A stretch of DNA of 64,000 bases, from NCBI GenBank assembly GCA_022652735.1, contig JALCRP010000005.1, positions 1-64,000 on the forward strand, given 5' to 3'. Source of the DNA: Faecalibacterium sp. (lineage in GTDB: Bacteria > Bacillota > Clostridia > Oscillospirales > Ruminococcaceae). The notes beneath the pieces are model-generated. The model had not been told where the DNA came from. It made no database searches and saw only the letters and a list, made by a program, of their open reading frames with translations. Shown here piece by piece: positions 7,960 to 16,748 of the stretch. The position numbers were made by a program, and so were the translations under genes. Numbering within the stretch: position 1 is the stretch's first letter; each line of letters begins with the position of its first letter.

Positions 7960-8925
7960 TTATGTGCCGCTGTTTTCGGCGGCCTGTGCCAGTGTATCTT
8001 GCAAAACCGCGGCCGATTCCCGCAGCTTGGTTTGTTCCGTTTCATCCAGCGCGATCGGCACAATCCGCTCGATGCCATCCGCGCCCACAATGGCCGGCAC
8101 ACTAAAAGTGACCCCTGCAATGCCCAGCTCGCCGTGCAGCGCGGTAGATACCGGCAAAATCGACTTTTCGTCCCGCACAACAGCCTCGCAAATCCGCTCT
8201 ACGGCCATGCCGATGCCATAATACGTTGCCTTTTTTCGCGCAATGATCTCATACGCGCTGTTTTTGACAGATTCTCCGATTTCGCGCATTGCCTTTTCGT
8301 GCTCATAAAAGCCGCGCATTTCGCAAAAATCATGCAGCGGCACACCCGAAACGTTGGCGCTGCTCCATACCGGGATCTCGCTGTCTCCGTGCTCGCCGAT
8401 GATAAAGGCGTGTACGCTGCGCGTATCCACAGAAAGGCGTTCGCCCAGCAAATAGCGCATCCGCGCGGTATCCAGCACGGTGCCCGAGCCAAACACCTGC
8501 TGTTCCGGCAGGCCGGAAAGCTGCTGTGCCACATGCGTCAGGATGTCGACGGGGTTTGCCACAATCAGCAAAACCCCGTGAAAGCCGTGCCCCATCAGCT
8601 GGGGAAGCATGCTGCGGAAAATCGCCGTGTTCTTTTTCACGAGGTCGAGCCGTGTTTCGCCCGGCTTTTGGTTTGCGCCCGCCGTAACAATAACCATCCC
8701 GGCATCCGCCGTATCGGCGTAGGTGCCGGCGTAAATATTCATTGGCGAAGCAAACAGCAGCCCGTGGCTGATGTCCATTGCCTCGCCCTCGGCGCGGGCC
8801 TGATCGATGTCAATCAGCACCATTTCCGAAAAAAGCCCGTGCTGCATCAGCGTATACGCGCAGGTTGCGCCCACAAAGCCGCAGCCCACAATGGCTATTT
8901 TGCGATAATTTACCTGTTTTAGCAT
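7960..8925 (-). CDS. ldh: L-lactate dehydrogenase
   Basis: 321 residues, full length. It reduces pyruvate to L-lactate with NADH in the cytoplasm and regenerates NAD during fermentation. The nucleotide-binding loop GCGFVG is at 14-19, Asp40 follows beta-2 (NAD preference), the substrate loop is NQKPGETR (85-92), LDTAR with Asp152 and Arg155 is present, and the catalytic His179 sits in IIGEHGDSE. Monocistronic, with the bidirectional terminator behind it. Ends in a short polar tail. Confidence 0.95.
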   Translation of the reverse strand: MLKQVNYRKIAIVGCGFVGATCAYTLMQHGLFSEMVLIDIDQARAEGEAMDISHGLLFASPMNIYAGTYADTADAGMVIVTAGANQKPGETRLDLVKKNTAIFRSMLPQLMGHGFHGVLLIVANPVDILTHVAQQLSGLPEQQVFGSGTVLDTARMRYLLGERLSVDTRSVHAFIIGEHGDSEIPVWSSANVSGVPLHDFCEMRGFYEHEKAMREIGESVKNSAYEIIARKKATYYGIGMAVERICEAVVRDEKSILPVSTALHGELGIAGVTFSVPAIVGADGIERIVPIALDETEQTKLRESAAVLQDTLAQAAENSGT

Positions 8926-9083
8926 AGATGCCCCTACCCTTCTGTCGCTGTTTTATGCCGTCTGCGCGGCCATATTCATTTTGGCCGTTTTTCCATTTGC
9001 CATTTTAGTATGGCCGAATCGGCGCAGTTTTTGCTTTTGGGAAAGTATATTCTGCCGGGCAAAGCGCTTGGGCGGGCGGCACA

Positions 9084-9746
9084 TCATTCGCCGCGTTTTA
9101 GCGCAAAACTGTTTTTGTGATAAGAAATCACCCCTTCGCGCTGCATTTTAGAAAGCTCATTGGACAAAGCGCTGCGGTCTACGCTCAAATAATCCGCAAG
9201 CTGCTGGCGGTTAAACGGTATCGTAAATTGGCAGTGGCCAGTTATCTTTGCCTGCTCTGACAAATACGAAAGCAGCCGCCCGCGGATAGTTTTAGCCGAT
9301 GTGTGCAGGATGCGGCGTGAAAGGCCAAGATTCTTTTGGGCAAAAATCTGCGCCAGATTTTGAATCAGGCGGCTATGGTAGGCACAGGCGTTTTCGCAGG
9401 CGGCAAAAAGCCGCGACGTATTCAAAAATAAAATCTCGGTTTTTTCGCAGGCCGAAACATTTACCAGCATCGGCTCGCCGGGGATGCAGGCATACGTTTC
9501 GGCAAAGATCTGCCCCGCTTTTACGCGGCCCAAAAGGCTGTTGTTGCCCCACAAATCGTCGCTTTCTATCAGTACGCTGCCGGAAAGGACAAGCCCCAGC
9601 GCCTCTGCCGTTTCTCCGCAGCGGTAGATCAGCTCCCCTTTTTCGTAGCGTTTTGTATACGAGCCAAGGCAGGCCAGCATCGCCTCGGCCTCCTTTTCGG
9701 TTGTGCCGTGAAACAGCATCGTATCGGATAAAGCAAAATAATGCAA
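9084..9746 (-). CDS. Crp/Fnr family transcriptional regulator
   Basis: 220 residues. The first 120 form a cyclic-nucleotide-binding-like beta-roll (KGELIYRCGETAEALGLVLSGSV) and the C-terminal 80 carry the winged helix with recognition helix RQQLADYLSVDRSALSNEL. Cysteines are scattered (residues 26, 43, 87, 101, 115, 119) but do not form the classical N-terminal Fnr cluster motif. It is divergent from an iron-sulfur protein across 95 bases that contain a perfect palindrome, so it probably controls that gene and itself, perhaps in response to nitrosative or redox stress (inference from HcpR-like relatives). Confidence 0.88.
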   Translation of the reverse strand: MHYFALSDTMLFHGTTEKEAEAMLACLGSYTKRYEKGELIYRCGETAEALGLVLSGSVLIESDDLWGNNSLLGRVKAGQIFAETYACIPGEPMLVNVSACEKTEILFLNTSRLFAACENACAYHSRLIQNLAQIFAQKNLGLSRRILHTSAKTIRGRLLSYLSEQAKITGHCQFTIPFNRQQLADYLSVDRSALSNELSKMQREGVISYHKNSFALKRGE

Positions 9747-9761
9747 AGCATGCTCCGTTTC

Positions 9762-9775
9762 GTTGTTATAACAAC
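9762..9775. promoter_or_regulatory. Putative Crp/Fnr-type operator
   Basis: Perfect 14-bp palindrome GTTGTTATAACAAC in the divergent intergenic region between the Crp/Fnr regulator and the iron-sulfur protein. It lies about 20 bp upstream of a -10-like TATAGT (9793-9798) for the iron-sulfur gene, near the -35 position, as expected for activator or repressor contact. No good -35 box is present, which favours activation. Confidence 0.55.
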
Positions 9776-9841
9776 ATACTTGTTTTGCGCAGTATAGTAT
9801 GCTGGAAAAAGAAAGTCAACCAAAAACAAACGGAGGTTTTT

Positions 9842-10555
9842 ATGATTCGGAAAATCATTCATATTGACGAAGCGAAATGCAACGGCTGCGGCGCCTGCGC
9901 GGCAGCCTGCCAAGAGGGCGCGATCGGCATGGTAAACGGAAAAGCAAAGCTTTTGCGGGACGATTACTGTGACGGCCTTGGAAACTGTCTGCCGGCCTGC
10001 CCTACCGGCGCAATCACCTTTACGCAGCGCGAAGCGGCCGCCTACGATGAGGCGGCCGTGCAGGCGAATAAGCAGCAGGCCACGCCAAAAGCGGGCGAAA
10101 CCCTGCCCTGCGGCTGCCCCGGCAGCCAATCTAAACGCATCGAGCATACCGGGTGCCCTGCCGAAAGCGCGGCCGAGGCCGCCGCGCTGCCAAGCCGCCT
10201 TTCTCAGTGGCCTGTCCAAATCAAGTTGGTGCCGGCCCGCGCGCCTTATTTTCAGGGCGCGAAGCTACTGATTGCGGCCGATTGCACCGCCTATGCCTAT
10301 GCCGCCTTCCACGAAAAGTTTATCAAGGGGCACATCACGCTTGTCGGCTGCCCCAAGCTTGATGCCGTGGATTATACCGAAAAACTCACTGAGATTTTGG
10401 CCGCCAACGACATCAAAAGCGTCACGGTCGTCCGCATGGAGGTGCCCTGCTGCGGCGGGCTGGAAAATGCGGCAAAGCAGGCGTTACAGGCCAGCGGGAA
10501 ATTCGTCCCTTGGCAGGTCGTGACCATCACGACGGACGGGCAGATTTTGGAGTAA
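9842..10555 (+). CDS. Ferredoxin-like 4Fe-4S protein with C-terminal domain
   Basis: 237 residues from ATG 9842 after ACGGAGG. The N-terminal 60 residues carry a complete CxxCxxCxxxC cluster motif (Cys13, 16, 19, 23) and a second motif CDGLGNCLPACP in which one of the four usual cysteines is absent. Residues 75-100 add four more Cys (CGCPGS ... GCP), and the C-terminal domain contains DCTAYAYAAFHEKF, GCPKLD and VPCCGG. This arrangement is typical of a clostridial ferredoxin family found next to Crp/Fnr regulators. The electron partner is unknown. Confidence 0.85.
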   Translation: MIRKIIHIDEAKCNGCGACAAACQEGAIGMVNGKAKLLRDDYCDGLGNCLPACPTGAITFTQREAAAYDEAAVQANKQQATPKAGETLPCGCPGSQSKRIEHTGCPAESAAEAAALPSRLSQWPVQIKLVPARAPYFQGAKLLIAADCTAYAYAAFHEKFIKGHITLVGCPKLDAVDYTEKLTEILAANDIKSVTVVRMEVPCCGGLENAAKQALQASGKFVPWQVVTITTDGQILE

Positions 10556-10655
10556 TTTCCCTTATGCGGCAGGCTTTCGGTATTTCGGCGCACCGCCGCT
10601 ATTTTGTACAACGAGGCGTTCGCTCGCTATTCCGCATCGCGGAAGCGGGCGGCGC

Positions 10656-11291
10656 CTATTCTGTTATGCGGGAATGGCTGTAAATATAAAAAAGCTCTTG
10701 GCTGGGCCGGTACGCTTTTTCAAGGGGCGCAAACGTTTTGTCGTATGCCTCAAACCCGCTTGGATCGATTTCATAAGCAGGGCTTTCGCAATAGGTCCAG
10801 TTTTGCCCTGCGAGAGTACCCGCTTTCAGTTCCTTTACAAGCAAAGCCGTCGGGAAGATGCCTTCTCCAAGGCTCACCTGATATTTTTTGCAGCTTTGGA
10901 AGCCTCTGGCCGCATAATTTTCCGGGTTTCCGAAAATCACAATACAGTCAAAGCCAAGCTCTCTCGCCTTTTGGAAGGAATATTCCAACAATCTTTTCCC
11001 ATAGCCCCTGCGCTGATATTCCGGCAATACGCTGAGCGGGCCAAAGGTGAGAATGCTTTTTTCGTTTTTGTCTTCATCGATAAGCTTTGCCTTTGTGTAC
11101 AGGATATTTGCCACGATCTGATGCTCTTCTTCCAGCACAAAATCCAGCTCAGGCACAAAATCCGGATGGTTTCGCATCTGATGTACCAAGAAATGCTCTT
11201 CGCAGCCCGGAACGTGAACATTCCAAAAAGCTTTTCTCGTCAGCTCTTCCACGGCACGGTAATCTTCTTTGGTTTCGTTTCGGATCAGCAT
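10656..11291 (-). CDS. GNAT family N-acetyltransferase (YhbS-like)
   Basis: 211 residues. ATG 11291 follows AAGGGAGG; the frame is open upstream without a ribosome binding site. The acetyl-CoA binding region LSVLPEYQRRGYGKRLLEYSF (about residues 80-100) shows the Q/RxxGxG/A loop, and FGNPENYAARGFQ is the usual GNAT beta-6/alpha-4 region of YhbS-like enzymes. The target is unknown. It lies 14 bases after the frameshifted GNAT gene on the same strand, so the two acetyltransferases were probably one operon. Confidence 0.85.
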   Translation of the reverse strand: MLIRNETKEDYRAVEELTRKAFWNVHVPGCEEHFLVHQMRNHPDFVPELDFVLEEEHQIVANILYTKAKLIDEDKNEKSILTFGPLSVLPEYQRRGYGKRLLEYSFQKARELGFDCIVIFGNPENYAARGFQSCKKYQVSLGEGIFPTALLVKELKAGTLAGQNWTYCESPAYEIDPSGFEAYDKTFAPLEKAYRPSQELFYIYSHSRITE

Positions 11292-11305
11292 AAACGCAGC
11301 CTCCC

Positions 11306-11805
11306 TTATAAAAATATCCTTTTTGCAAGGCGCACGCCAAACGCCTCGAACGGTTCGCCTAAGTATTCTCCTTTTTCCAAGCAATAGCCGTGTTTTTGGC
11401 AAAAAGAAACCGCGCGGGTATTTTGCTTAAACGCCCATATAACAATTTCCGAATAGCCTTGTTCGCCTGCGATCTTTTCTGCAAAATCCAGCATTTGGCT
11501 GCCGACCCCCTTGCCCTGAAAAGCCGGGTCGACATAGATACGCCACACTTCAAAAGCCTTGGCCTTATCTGCATCTGCCGTATCGCCCACAGAAAGCATC
11601 GCCGCAACTCCGCCGGGCGTTGCCCATACATATTCCGACAAGCGCCCAGATGCAAAATCCTTTTTTAACCGCGCAGCCCTTTTTTCGCAGCCGTCTGCCC
11701 CCCCAGCAGCGCCGGGTTAACATAACCCTGATAAACCTTTTTCCAGTTTTCATTGACGATGCTACACACGGCATCCGCATCCTTTGCTTCCAGCTTCCGT
11801 ATCAT
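11306..11805 (-). pseudogene. GNAT acetyltransferase, frameshifted at a G7 run
   Basis: The frame from ATG 11805 gives MIRKLEAKDADAVCSIVNEN through YVNPALLGG, then runs to a stop. One frame over, the sequence reads ADGCEKRAARLKKDF and continues without a break through the acetyl-CoA loop FQGKGVGSQ and KHGYCLEKGEY to the stop at 11306. The switch point is the run of seven G (minus strand; 11698-11704 on plus). One extra G would restore a single frame of about 166 codons. Either the gene is inactivated by slippage in a homopolymer or this is a sequencing indel. Confidence 0.7.
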
Positions 11806-11965
11806 ACCTTAACGCCTCTTTTCTGTTTGGGGGCCGCAATTTCAACTTGCCCTCCCCGCGTGGGGGAGGGGCGCAATGCTCTCAGCAGCACCGTGCAAAA
11901 CCTACAGTCTTGGATACATATGTCTTTGAAGCTGCGGGCAGCTTCTGTTCCTGTGATGATGTCCG

Positions 11966-11996
11966 GACTAGTGTTGTCTAAAAAACAACGCTAGTC
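11966..11996. repeat. Inverted repeat beyond the nitrilase gene
   Basis: Twelve-base arms GACTAGTGTTGT and ACAACGCTAGTC around a 7-nt AT-rich loop, eight bases after the stop of the nitrilase-family gene. It folds with one G-U pair. The T-run is in the loop rather than after the stem, so it is not a standard terminator. A second GC-rich stem (CCCTCCCC/GGGGAGGG, 11851-11871) lies nearby. Confidence 0.4.
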
Positions 11997-12003
11997 TTAA
12001 GCA

Positions 12004-12882
12004 TCACTTGCGGCTGTTTCGGATAAACGGTTCGTGTACCGCCTCATCCACCAGCCGATGGTACTTTTCCGGGTGGCGGTAGGCGTTGCCGTGTACTTCG
12101 CGCTTGCGGTAATCGCGCAGCAGCGCCATGTCGATCTGCGCCATATAAATGCCCGGCTTTGTGCCTGTTTCCAGCAGGCAGGTTTCACGCGGGTAGGCAA
12201 AGCCCGGCGCGCAAGTGATCCCGTCAAAAACGGACGAGTGCCCGTTGCAATCGGGCTGGCCGGCGGGATAGTTGCAGGTTGCGATCGCCATCATGTTTTC
12301 ATATGCGCGCCCGCGAAGCTGCGAAAGGCGATTGATTTCCATTGGGCAGGCGTTCGGCACCAAAACAACCTCTGCGCCTTCCAGCATCAGGATTCGTGCG
12401 CTCTCCGGGAACTCGCGGTCATAGCAGATCATGGCGCCAACTTGAACGGCGCCCATGCGGGTATCGAGATCGCACACATAAAAATCATCCCCGGGCGTCA
12501 GGCGGCATTCTGCGCCGAAAGCACAGGTGTGCACCTTGGAATAGCGCAAAACCCGGCGGCCGTGCCGGTCAAACAGGACAAGCGTATTTCTCGGCAGAGG
12601 CGCATACGCTTCCAGAAATGTAATGCCAATGGCCAGATCCAGCTCTTTCGCAAGGCGGCCAAACCCGCACACAAAATCGCTGTCGGCCGAAATGGCTTTT
12701 GCTTTCAGCGTGTCCATTTCCTTCGGAATGTCGTAGCCGTCGCTCCACATTTCCGGAAAAAGCGCAATGTCGGCGCCCTTCTTCTTTGCCGCGCGGCAGG
12801 CCTCCCGGCCGATTTTGCAGTTTTCTGCGAGAGAGGCGCCCGGCAATACTTGCAGCAATGCGATACTCAGGTGTTGATCCAT
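12004..12882 (-). CDS. Carbon-nitrogen hydrolase (nitrilase superfamily)
   Basis: 292 residues. The superfamily hydrolyses nonpeptide C-N bonds in amides, carbamoyl compounds or nitriles. The catalytic triad is visible: Glu44 in FPEMW, Lys116 in YSKVHT and Cys153 in MICYDREFPES. The region GRAYENMMAIATCNYP and the N-terminal LLQVLPGASLAEN match the family fold. The substrate is not identifiable; the overall pattern is closer to omega-amidase and N-carbamoyl hydrolase types than to true nitrilases. It is transcribed alone on the minus strand. Confidence 0.85.
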   Translation of the reverse strand: MDQHLSIALLQVLPGASLAENCKIGREACRAAKKKGADIALFPEMWSDGYDIPKEMDTLKAKAISADSDFVCGFGRLAKELDLAIGITFLEAYAPLPRNTLVLFDRHGRRVLRYSKVHTCAFGAECRLTPGDDFYVCDLDTRMGAVQVGAMICYDREFPESARILMLEGAEVVLVPNACPMEINRLSQLRGRAYENMMAIATCNYPAGQPDCNGHSSVFDGITCAPGFAYPRETCLLETGTKPGIYMAQIDMALLRDYRKREVHGNAYRHPEKYHRLVDEAVHEPFIRNSRK

Positions 12883-13206
12883 TTCTTCCCTTCCCCTGTT
12901 CTGTGAATGCTTGTGCCTTCAGTATACATGTCGGCGCCGCAAAGCACAAATCCTGCATTCCGACGCAGAAAAGTAATTGCGGCCACCTTTCCGGCATGCT
13001 ATGATAGTGGCATACAAATTTTGGGGCATTTTGTGCCGCATTGTGGAGACGCTCAAAGCGGAGGGCCAGAAATCGGCAAAGGTCTTGTGGTCGGCCCTTG
13101 TGCCGGTGGTGCGCCCGCTTTGCGGCCGCACAAACGATCCAAAATGTCACCCCCATACAAGGCCGATACGTATGCTGCTCGTTTGGTGCGAAAGGGAGGG
13201 CACAAA

Positions 13207-13833
13207 ATGGAATTTTACGAAGCGATTCAAAAACGAAGAACGGTGAGAGATCTTTCCGACGAGCCGATTGATCCGCAAATTCTAAAGCGAATCCTTTCTG
13301 CAGGGTTTGCCGCGCCGTCCAACGATCACATGCGGGATTGGCATTTTATTGTTCTGACCGATCGGCAGGTCATCCAAAAGGTGGTCGGCAAAATCCCCAA
13401 AACCGTATCTCCCAAGCGGGTCGAGTTTATCATGCGTTCGTGGAGATTAAACGACGAATGCCAGCAAAAAATGTATGCGGATGCCATCCCGAAACAATAC
13501 CAAATGCTGCTGCATGCAGGCTGTGTGGTGTTGCCCCTTTTTAAGCAGAAAGGCAATTTGCTGGCGCCGCGTTCTCTCTCGGCCTTAAATGCATTTGCAT
13601 CCATGTGGTGCTGCATCGAAAACATTTTTCTTGCGGCCACGGCGGAAAACTATGCGTGTAATCTGCGCATTCCTTTGGGAGATGAGGCGCAATACATTCA
13701 AAAAGAGCTGAATTTACCCGATGATTATGCGTTACCGTGTTACATCGGCATCGGGAAGCCGAAGGAAACCTTTACGGCTGTAGCACAAAAAGAAATTGAA
13801 ATAGAGCACAGGATCCACTTTAACCAGTGGTAA
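13207..13833 (+). CDS. Nitroreductase family protein
   Basis: 208 residues from ATG 13207, which follows AAGGGAGG; the longer frame upstream is not supported. The start MEFYEAIQKRRTVRDL and the segment LSAGFAAPSNDHMRDWHFIVL are the FMN-binding signatures of the nitroreductase fold, and the end YIGIGKPKET is also typical. The enzymes use FMN and NAD(P)H to reduce quinones, nitro compounds or enones; the substrate is unknown. This is the last core-type gene before the accessory region. Confidence 0.85.
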   Translation: MEFYEAIQKRRTVRDLSDEPIDPQILKRILSAGFAAPSNDHMRDWHFIVLTDRQVIQKVVGKIPKTVSPKRVEFIMRSWRLNDECQQKMYADAIPKQYQMLLHAGCVVLPLFKQKGNLLAPRSLSALNAFASMWCCIENIFLAATAENYACNLRIPLGDEAQYIQKELNLPDDYALPCYIGIGKPKETFTAVAQKEIEIEHRIHFNQW

Positions 13834-14241
13834 ATCAATTTGGTTGGGCCATATGCGAGGCACAAAGAAAATTTTTTTTCGTTGTTTTGCACCCTTTTTC
13901 ATCGGTACAGCTTCCCCTATATTGGCCCTACCGTCTGTTGCTTTTCTTTGCGAAACCCATTTCCGCGATACTTTGGCGCAATACGATAGGATAATTGCCA
14001 TTTCGTTTTGTAGGCAATAAAAAGTTTATATCATGCGCACTTGTTTTGCATTTACCCCTTTGCTGTTTTATTTATTGCCGTTGGCCGGCCACAGCTTCCA
14101 TTGTGCCAAAGGAGTTTTTTATCTGCTATCTTTACGCATCAATAAATCCTTGCCTCTAAACTTGCCCAGCAAGTGGCTTGAGAGACAAAAAGGGCCTGAA
14201 AACTTATGTCACTCATGGGTTAAGGCAGCAATACAATTTAG

Positions 14242-14448
14242 GACGGTGCAAGGTGGAAGCGGCACAAGGTTTTCGAGCCCGAATCGCACGGTGCCAGCCT
14301 GTATAGGAAAAGCAGCTATCGAGTGCTTATCACAAGGGAACGCAACAAGTTTATTGTTTGCCTCTCAGAAGACCCGACGCTCGATAATGTTTGTCCGCTT
14401 CTTGTTGAACTTGGTGTCAATCAGTTGGAGGACGAACAACGGCCTTAA
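14242..14448 (+). pseudogene. Coding-like fragment, unidentified
   Basis: Within the 759 bases between the nitroreductase and the glycosyltransferase, one frame between a TAG (14239-14241) and a TAA (14446-14448) is open for 68 codons and reads like protein, for example YRVLITRERNKFIVCLSED and NVCPLLVELGVNQLEDEQR. There is no ATG or ribosome binding site, so it is probably the tail of a lost gene. I do not recognise the family. The remainder of this gap is AT-richer and shows no gene. Confidence 0.25.
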
Positions 14449-14592
14449 ATTTGGTATGGATACTGCTTTTTTCATGTTCCATGTACGTTTTGCTTTTAGC
14501 AGGACATCGCATTTATTTGCATTTATCCATTCAAAACGACTCACATCAGATGGTTGGTGTTTTCGCCTCAAGATAGCCGATAACGGCTGCCA

Positions 14593-15768
14593 TCAGCAGG
14601 AAGTGAGCCCCAACAGATGGGAAACCACTGCACGGGAACCCCCAAGGGTCGCAAGCTCATCGCCCAGAGTTGCTGCCGCAGTTCGGTAGCAACGATCTGT
14701 TGTCAAATGTTTTACTGCGGTTCGTACGCCATTGGCCGTAAACTGCGGCAGTTCCAATGTGATACCTGCGCCGTTTTCGCTCACACTTTTTGCATTATAT
14801 CGGCGCTCAAAAATGCGCCCGGGACAAATCAGCTGCGGAACACCGTTTCGCAATCCGGCCATGATCGAGTTTTGCCCGCCATGATTGATAAAGGCCGTCG
14901 CTTTAGGCAGCAACGCGGCAAAATCAAAGTGGGGCGCAACATAAATTTTTCCTTTGGAGAAGGGCAAAACCCCATCGCAGGCCAAGAATACTTCCGGTGC
15001 ATCCTCAGAGCTTTCGAACGCTTCGGTTACTACACGAATTAGCTTTTTGGCTGAAATCGTTCCTGTACCCATATAGATCACAATACATCCTTCATGAACG
15101 GTATGAGGGAAAGCAGGAATGGCTTTGTGCTCGAATGGCCCGGTAAACAGCACTTGCGCACCCTCGACCGGTTCCAGTTTGCGGATACTTGGAACAACGC
15201 GCAAGGCAGCGCGATCAAGCAGTTCTAAGCAAGACGTAACCGGCGGCAGCTTCAACTCCTGTAAAAGTCGGTTTACGCCCTGTGCGTATTGCGGTGAGCT
15301 GGCAAAGGCAACACTGGCAGGATAGCTGCGTGTACACGCTAACGGTACGGATTCTGCCTGTGCGGCAATCGCTGCCGGAAGGCTGAATTCAGAATAGACG
15401 ATGTCAGGCTTAAAGTCTCGGATCGCAAAACGCTCCTGCTGTACGCTTTTTTCAAGATAGGAATAGTCGGTGGTTCCTGTAAGGTGCAAAACCTCCTCAA
15501 AGCTGTGAACCGTCTTGTGCCCCATGATGCCTAATTTTTCCGCAAGAGGGTAAGTATGTACAGCAAGGATGGGTGGTAAACCCAGCGGCATTGGAACATC
15601 CAAAGGATATTCGCGCACATGAGAAATCGCTGTGTAATTATTATCCTGTGCGGCACACAGCGCCACCTCCATGCCAGCTTTTTCGCACGCCAGCGCTAAG
15701 GCTTTCACTCTCGAAAACGGCCCCGCCGTGCGAGCCATCGCGCTCATGGGGGATAATAATATTCGCAT
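14593..15768 (-). CDS. MGT-type UDP-glycosyltransferase
   Basis: 391 residues from ATG 15768 after GGAAGGTG. The N-terminus MRILLSPMSAMARTAGPFSRV is the usual GT-B acceptor-domain start and the C-terminal part INHGGQNSIMAGLRNGVPQLICP is the sugar-nucleotide loop of macrolide-type glycosyltransferases (GT1). Members move a sugar from UDP- or TDP-sugar to a lipophilic acceptor and can inactivate antibiotics; the acceptor here is unknown. It lies 61 bases after a DUF6796-like membrane protein on the same strand. First complete gene of the accessory block. Confidence 0.85.
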   Translation of the reverse strand: MRILLSPMSAMARTAGPFSRVKALALACEKAGMEVALCAAQDNNYTAISHVREYPLDVPMPLGLPPILAVHTYPLAEKLGIMGHKTVHSFEEVLHLTGTTDYSYLEKSVQQERFAIRDFKPDIVYSEFSLPAAIAAQAESVPLACTRSYPASVAFASSPQYAQGVNRLLQELKLPPVTSCLELLDRAALRVVPSIRKLEPVEGAQVLFTGPFEHKAIPAFPHTVHEGCIVIYMGTGTISAKKLIRVVTEAFESSEDAPEVFLACDGVLPFSKGKIYVAPHFDFAALLPKATAFINHGGQNSIMAGLRNGVPQLICPGRIFERRYNAKSVSENGAGITLELPQFTANGVRTAVKHLTTDRCYRTAAATLGDELATLGGSRAVVSHLLGLTSC

Positions 15769-15829
15769 TCTGCTTTTCACCTTCCAAATCCAGAGCGACT
15801 CTTTTACAAGTTCACCTATTTGCTGTTCC

Positions 15830-16480
15830 TTACAAGATAAGCGCCAGCACACCATACATAGCAAGGCCAAGGCTTGCCGCGCAAATGCTTGGTGCATCGA
15901 TAAAACATTTCAGTTTTGTTGCGCGCAGCAGCAGGCCCACCAGCTGAAACACCACCGGATTGAATAAGATGCACCACAGCGGTAAAGGAAGAATGCCGGC
16001 AAGGATGGCATAGGCCACCATGCCGGATGGTACGATGACAAGCAGACAATACAGCGAGATGAACGGCACATAAATCTGCTTAAACGTATCCGATATTACT
16101 TTTTCAGCCAGGGCAAATGTACTTGTAGCCATAATATCCTTATAAATGGTGGGCATCAAACACACAAAGGTGTGAATCATAAAACCGCCCATTGCGCCGC
16201 AAAGAAAAATAACACTTGCGGTGATGGCAAAGCCTTTGTGCTCTGTTGCGATCCGGCTCATCAAAGCAAGAAAGCCGCAGCTATACATCGGTATGGCAAA
16301 CATCGCCACAATATCTGAGGCCACGAACCGCCAATGCGCCATTTCCTCCCACTTGCTGTCGATATAGCCGCCTTTCCCCAGTTTTTTGTTGTCCGCGCCC
16401 TTCAAATCCAAAAGGCAATCCGCAATCGCACACAATAGGCCGCCACAAATTCCGATTACCGCCATGATCGTATTTCCCAT
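15830..16480 (-). CDS. DUF6796-like membrane protein
   Basis: 216 residues, about six hydrophobic helices spanning almost the whole protein. The first helix contains GGLLCAIADCLLDLKGA and the rest alternates helices with short polar loops, resembling small membrane proteins annotated as DUF6796. Function unknown. It precedes the glycosyltransferase and is probably co-transcribed. Upstream lies the remnant of a response regulator. Confidence 0.65.
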   Translation of the reverse strand: MGNTIMAVIGICGGLLCAIADCLLDLKGADNKKLGKGGYIDSKWEEMAHWRFVASDIVAMFAIPMYSCGFLALMSRIATEHKGFAITASVIFLCGAMGGFMIHTFVCLMPTIYKDIMATSTFALAEKVISDTFKQIYVPFISLYCLLVIVPSGMVAYAILAGILPLPLWCILFNPVVFQLVGLLLRATKLKCFIDAPSICAASLGLAMYGVLALIL

Positions 16481-16523
16481 GTCTTATTTCCTTTTCTGTT
16501 CTAACTTTTTAAGTAAAGAGATT

Positions 16524-16631
16524 TCAAGCTTTTCTCTCATCATCGTCTCTGCCATAAGGATTGAATCGAAAGCCCACGCCCCAAACAGTTTCTATGTGTG
16601 CAATATGAAAGAGAACCCCCAACTTCTTTTT
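16524..16631 (-). pseudogene. Tail of an OmpR/PhoB-family response regulator
   Basis: The minus strand reads KKKLGVLFHIAHIETVWGVGFRFNPYG and then a short acidic tail to a TGA at 16524-16526. The stretch IETVWGVGFRF is the hallmark wing of OmpR/PhoB DNA-binding domains. The frame closes only seven codons further upstream, so the rest of the gene is gone. The 120 bases between this remnant and the next gene contain nothing else I can support. Confidence 0.65.
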
Positions 16632-16748
16632 CAAGCAAGGAATCCTATTTGCTCATTCATTTCACCCTTTCAAGCGGGAAGCCGATGAGATATAGGCTCT
16701 CGAGATACAGTATAAACACAACCTCAAATTGATCGGATCAGTGCTATT

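Noticed and set aside
11840..12000. GC-rich and AT-loop hairpins as terminator of the nitrilase gene
   Set aside because: The stem beyond the stop has no U-tract after it; listed only as an inverted repeat.
14033..14689. Long plus-strand frame of 218 codons
   Set aside because: Overlaps the end of the glycosyltransferase gene on the other strand, has no ribosome binding site and no protein-like pattern; the coding-like frame here is a different one (14242-14448).
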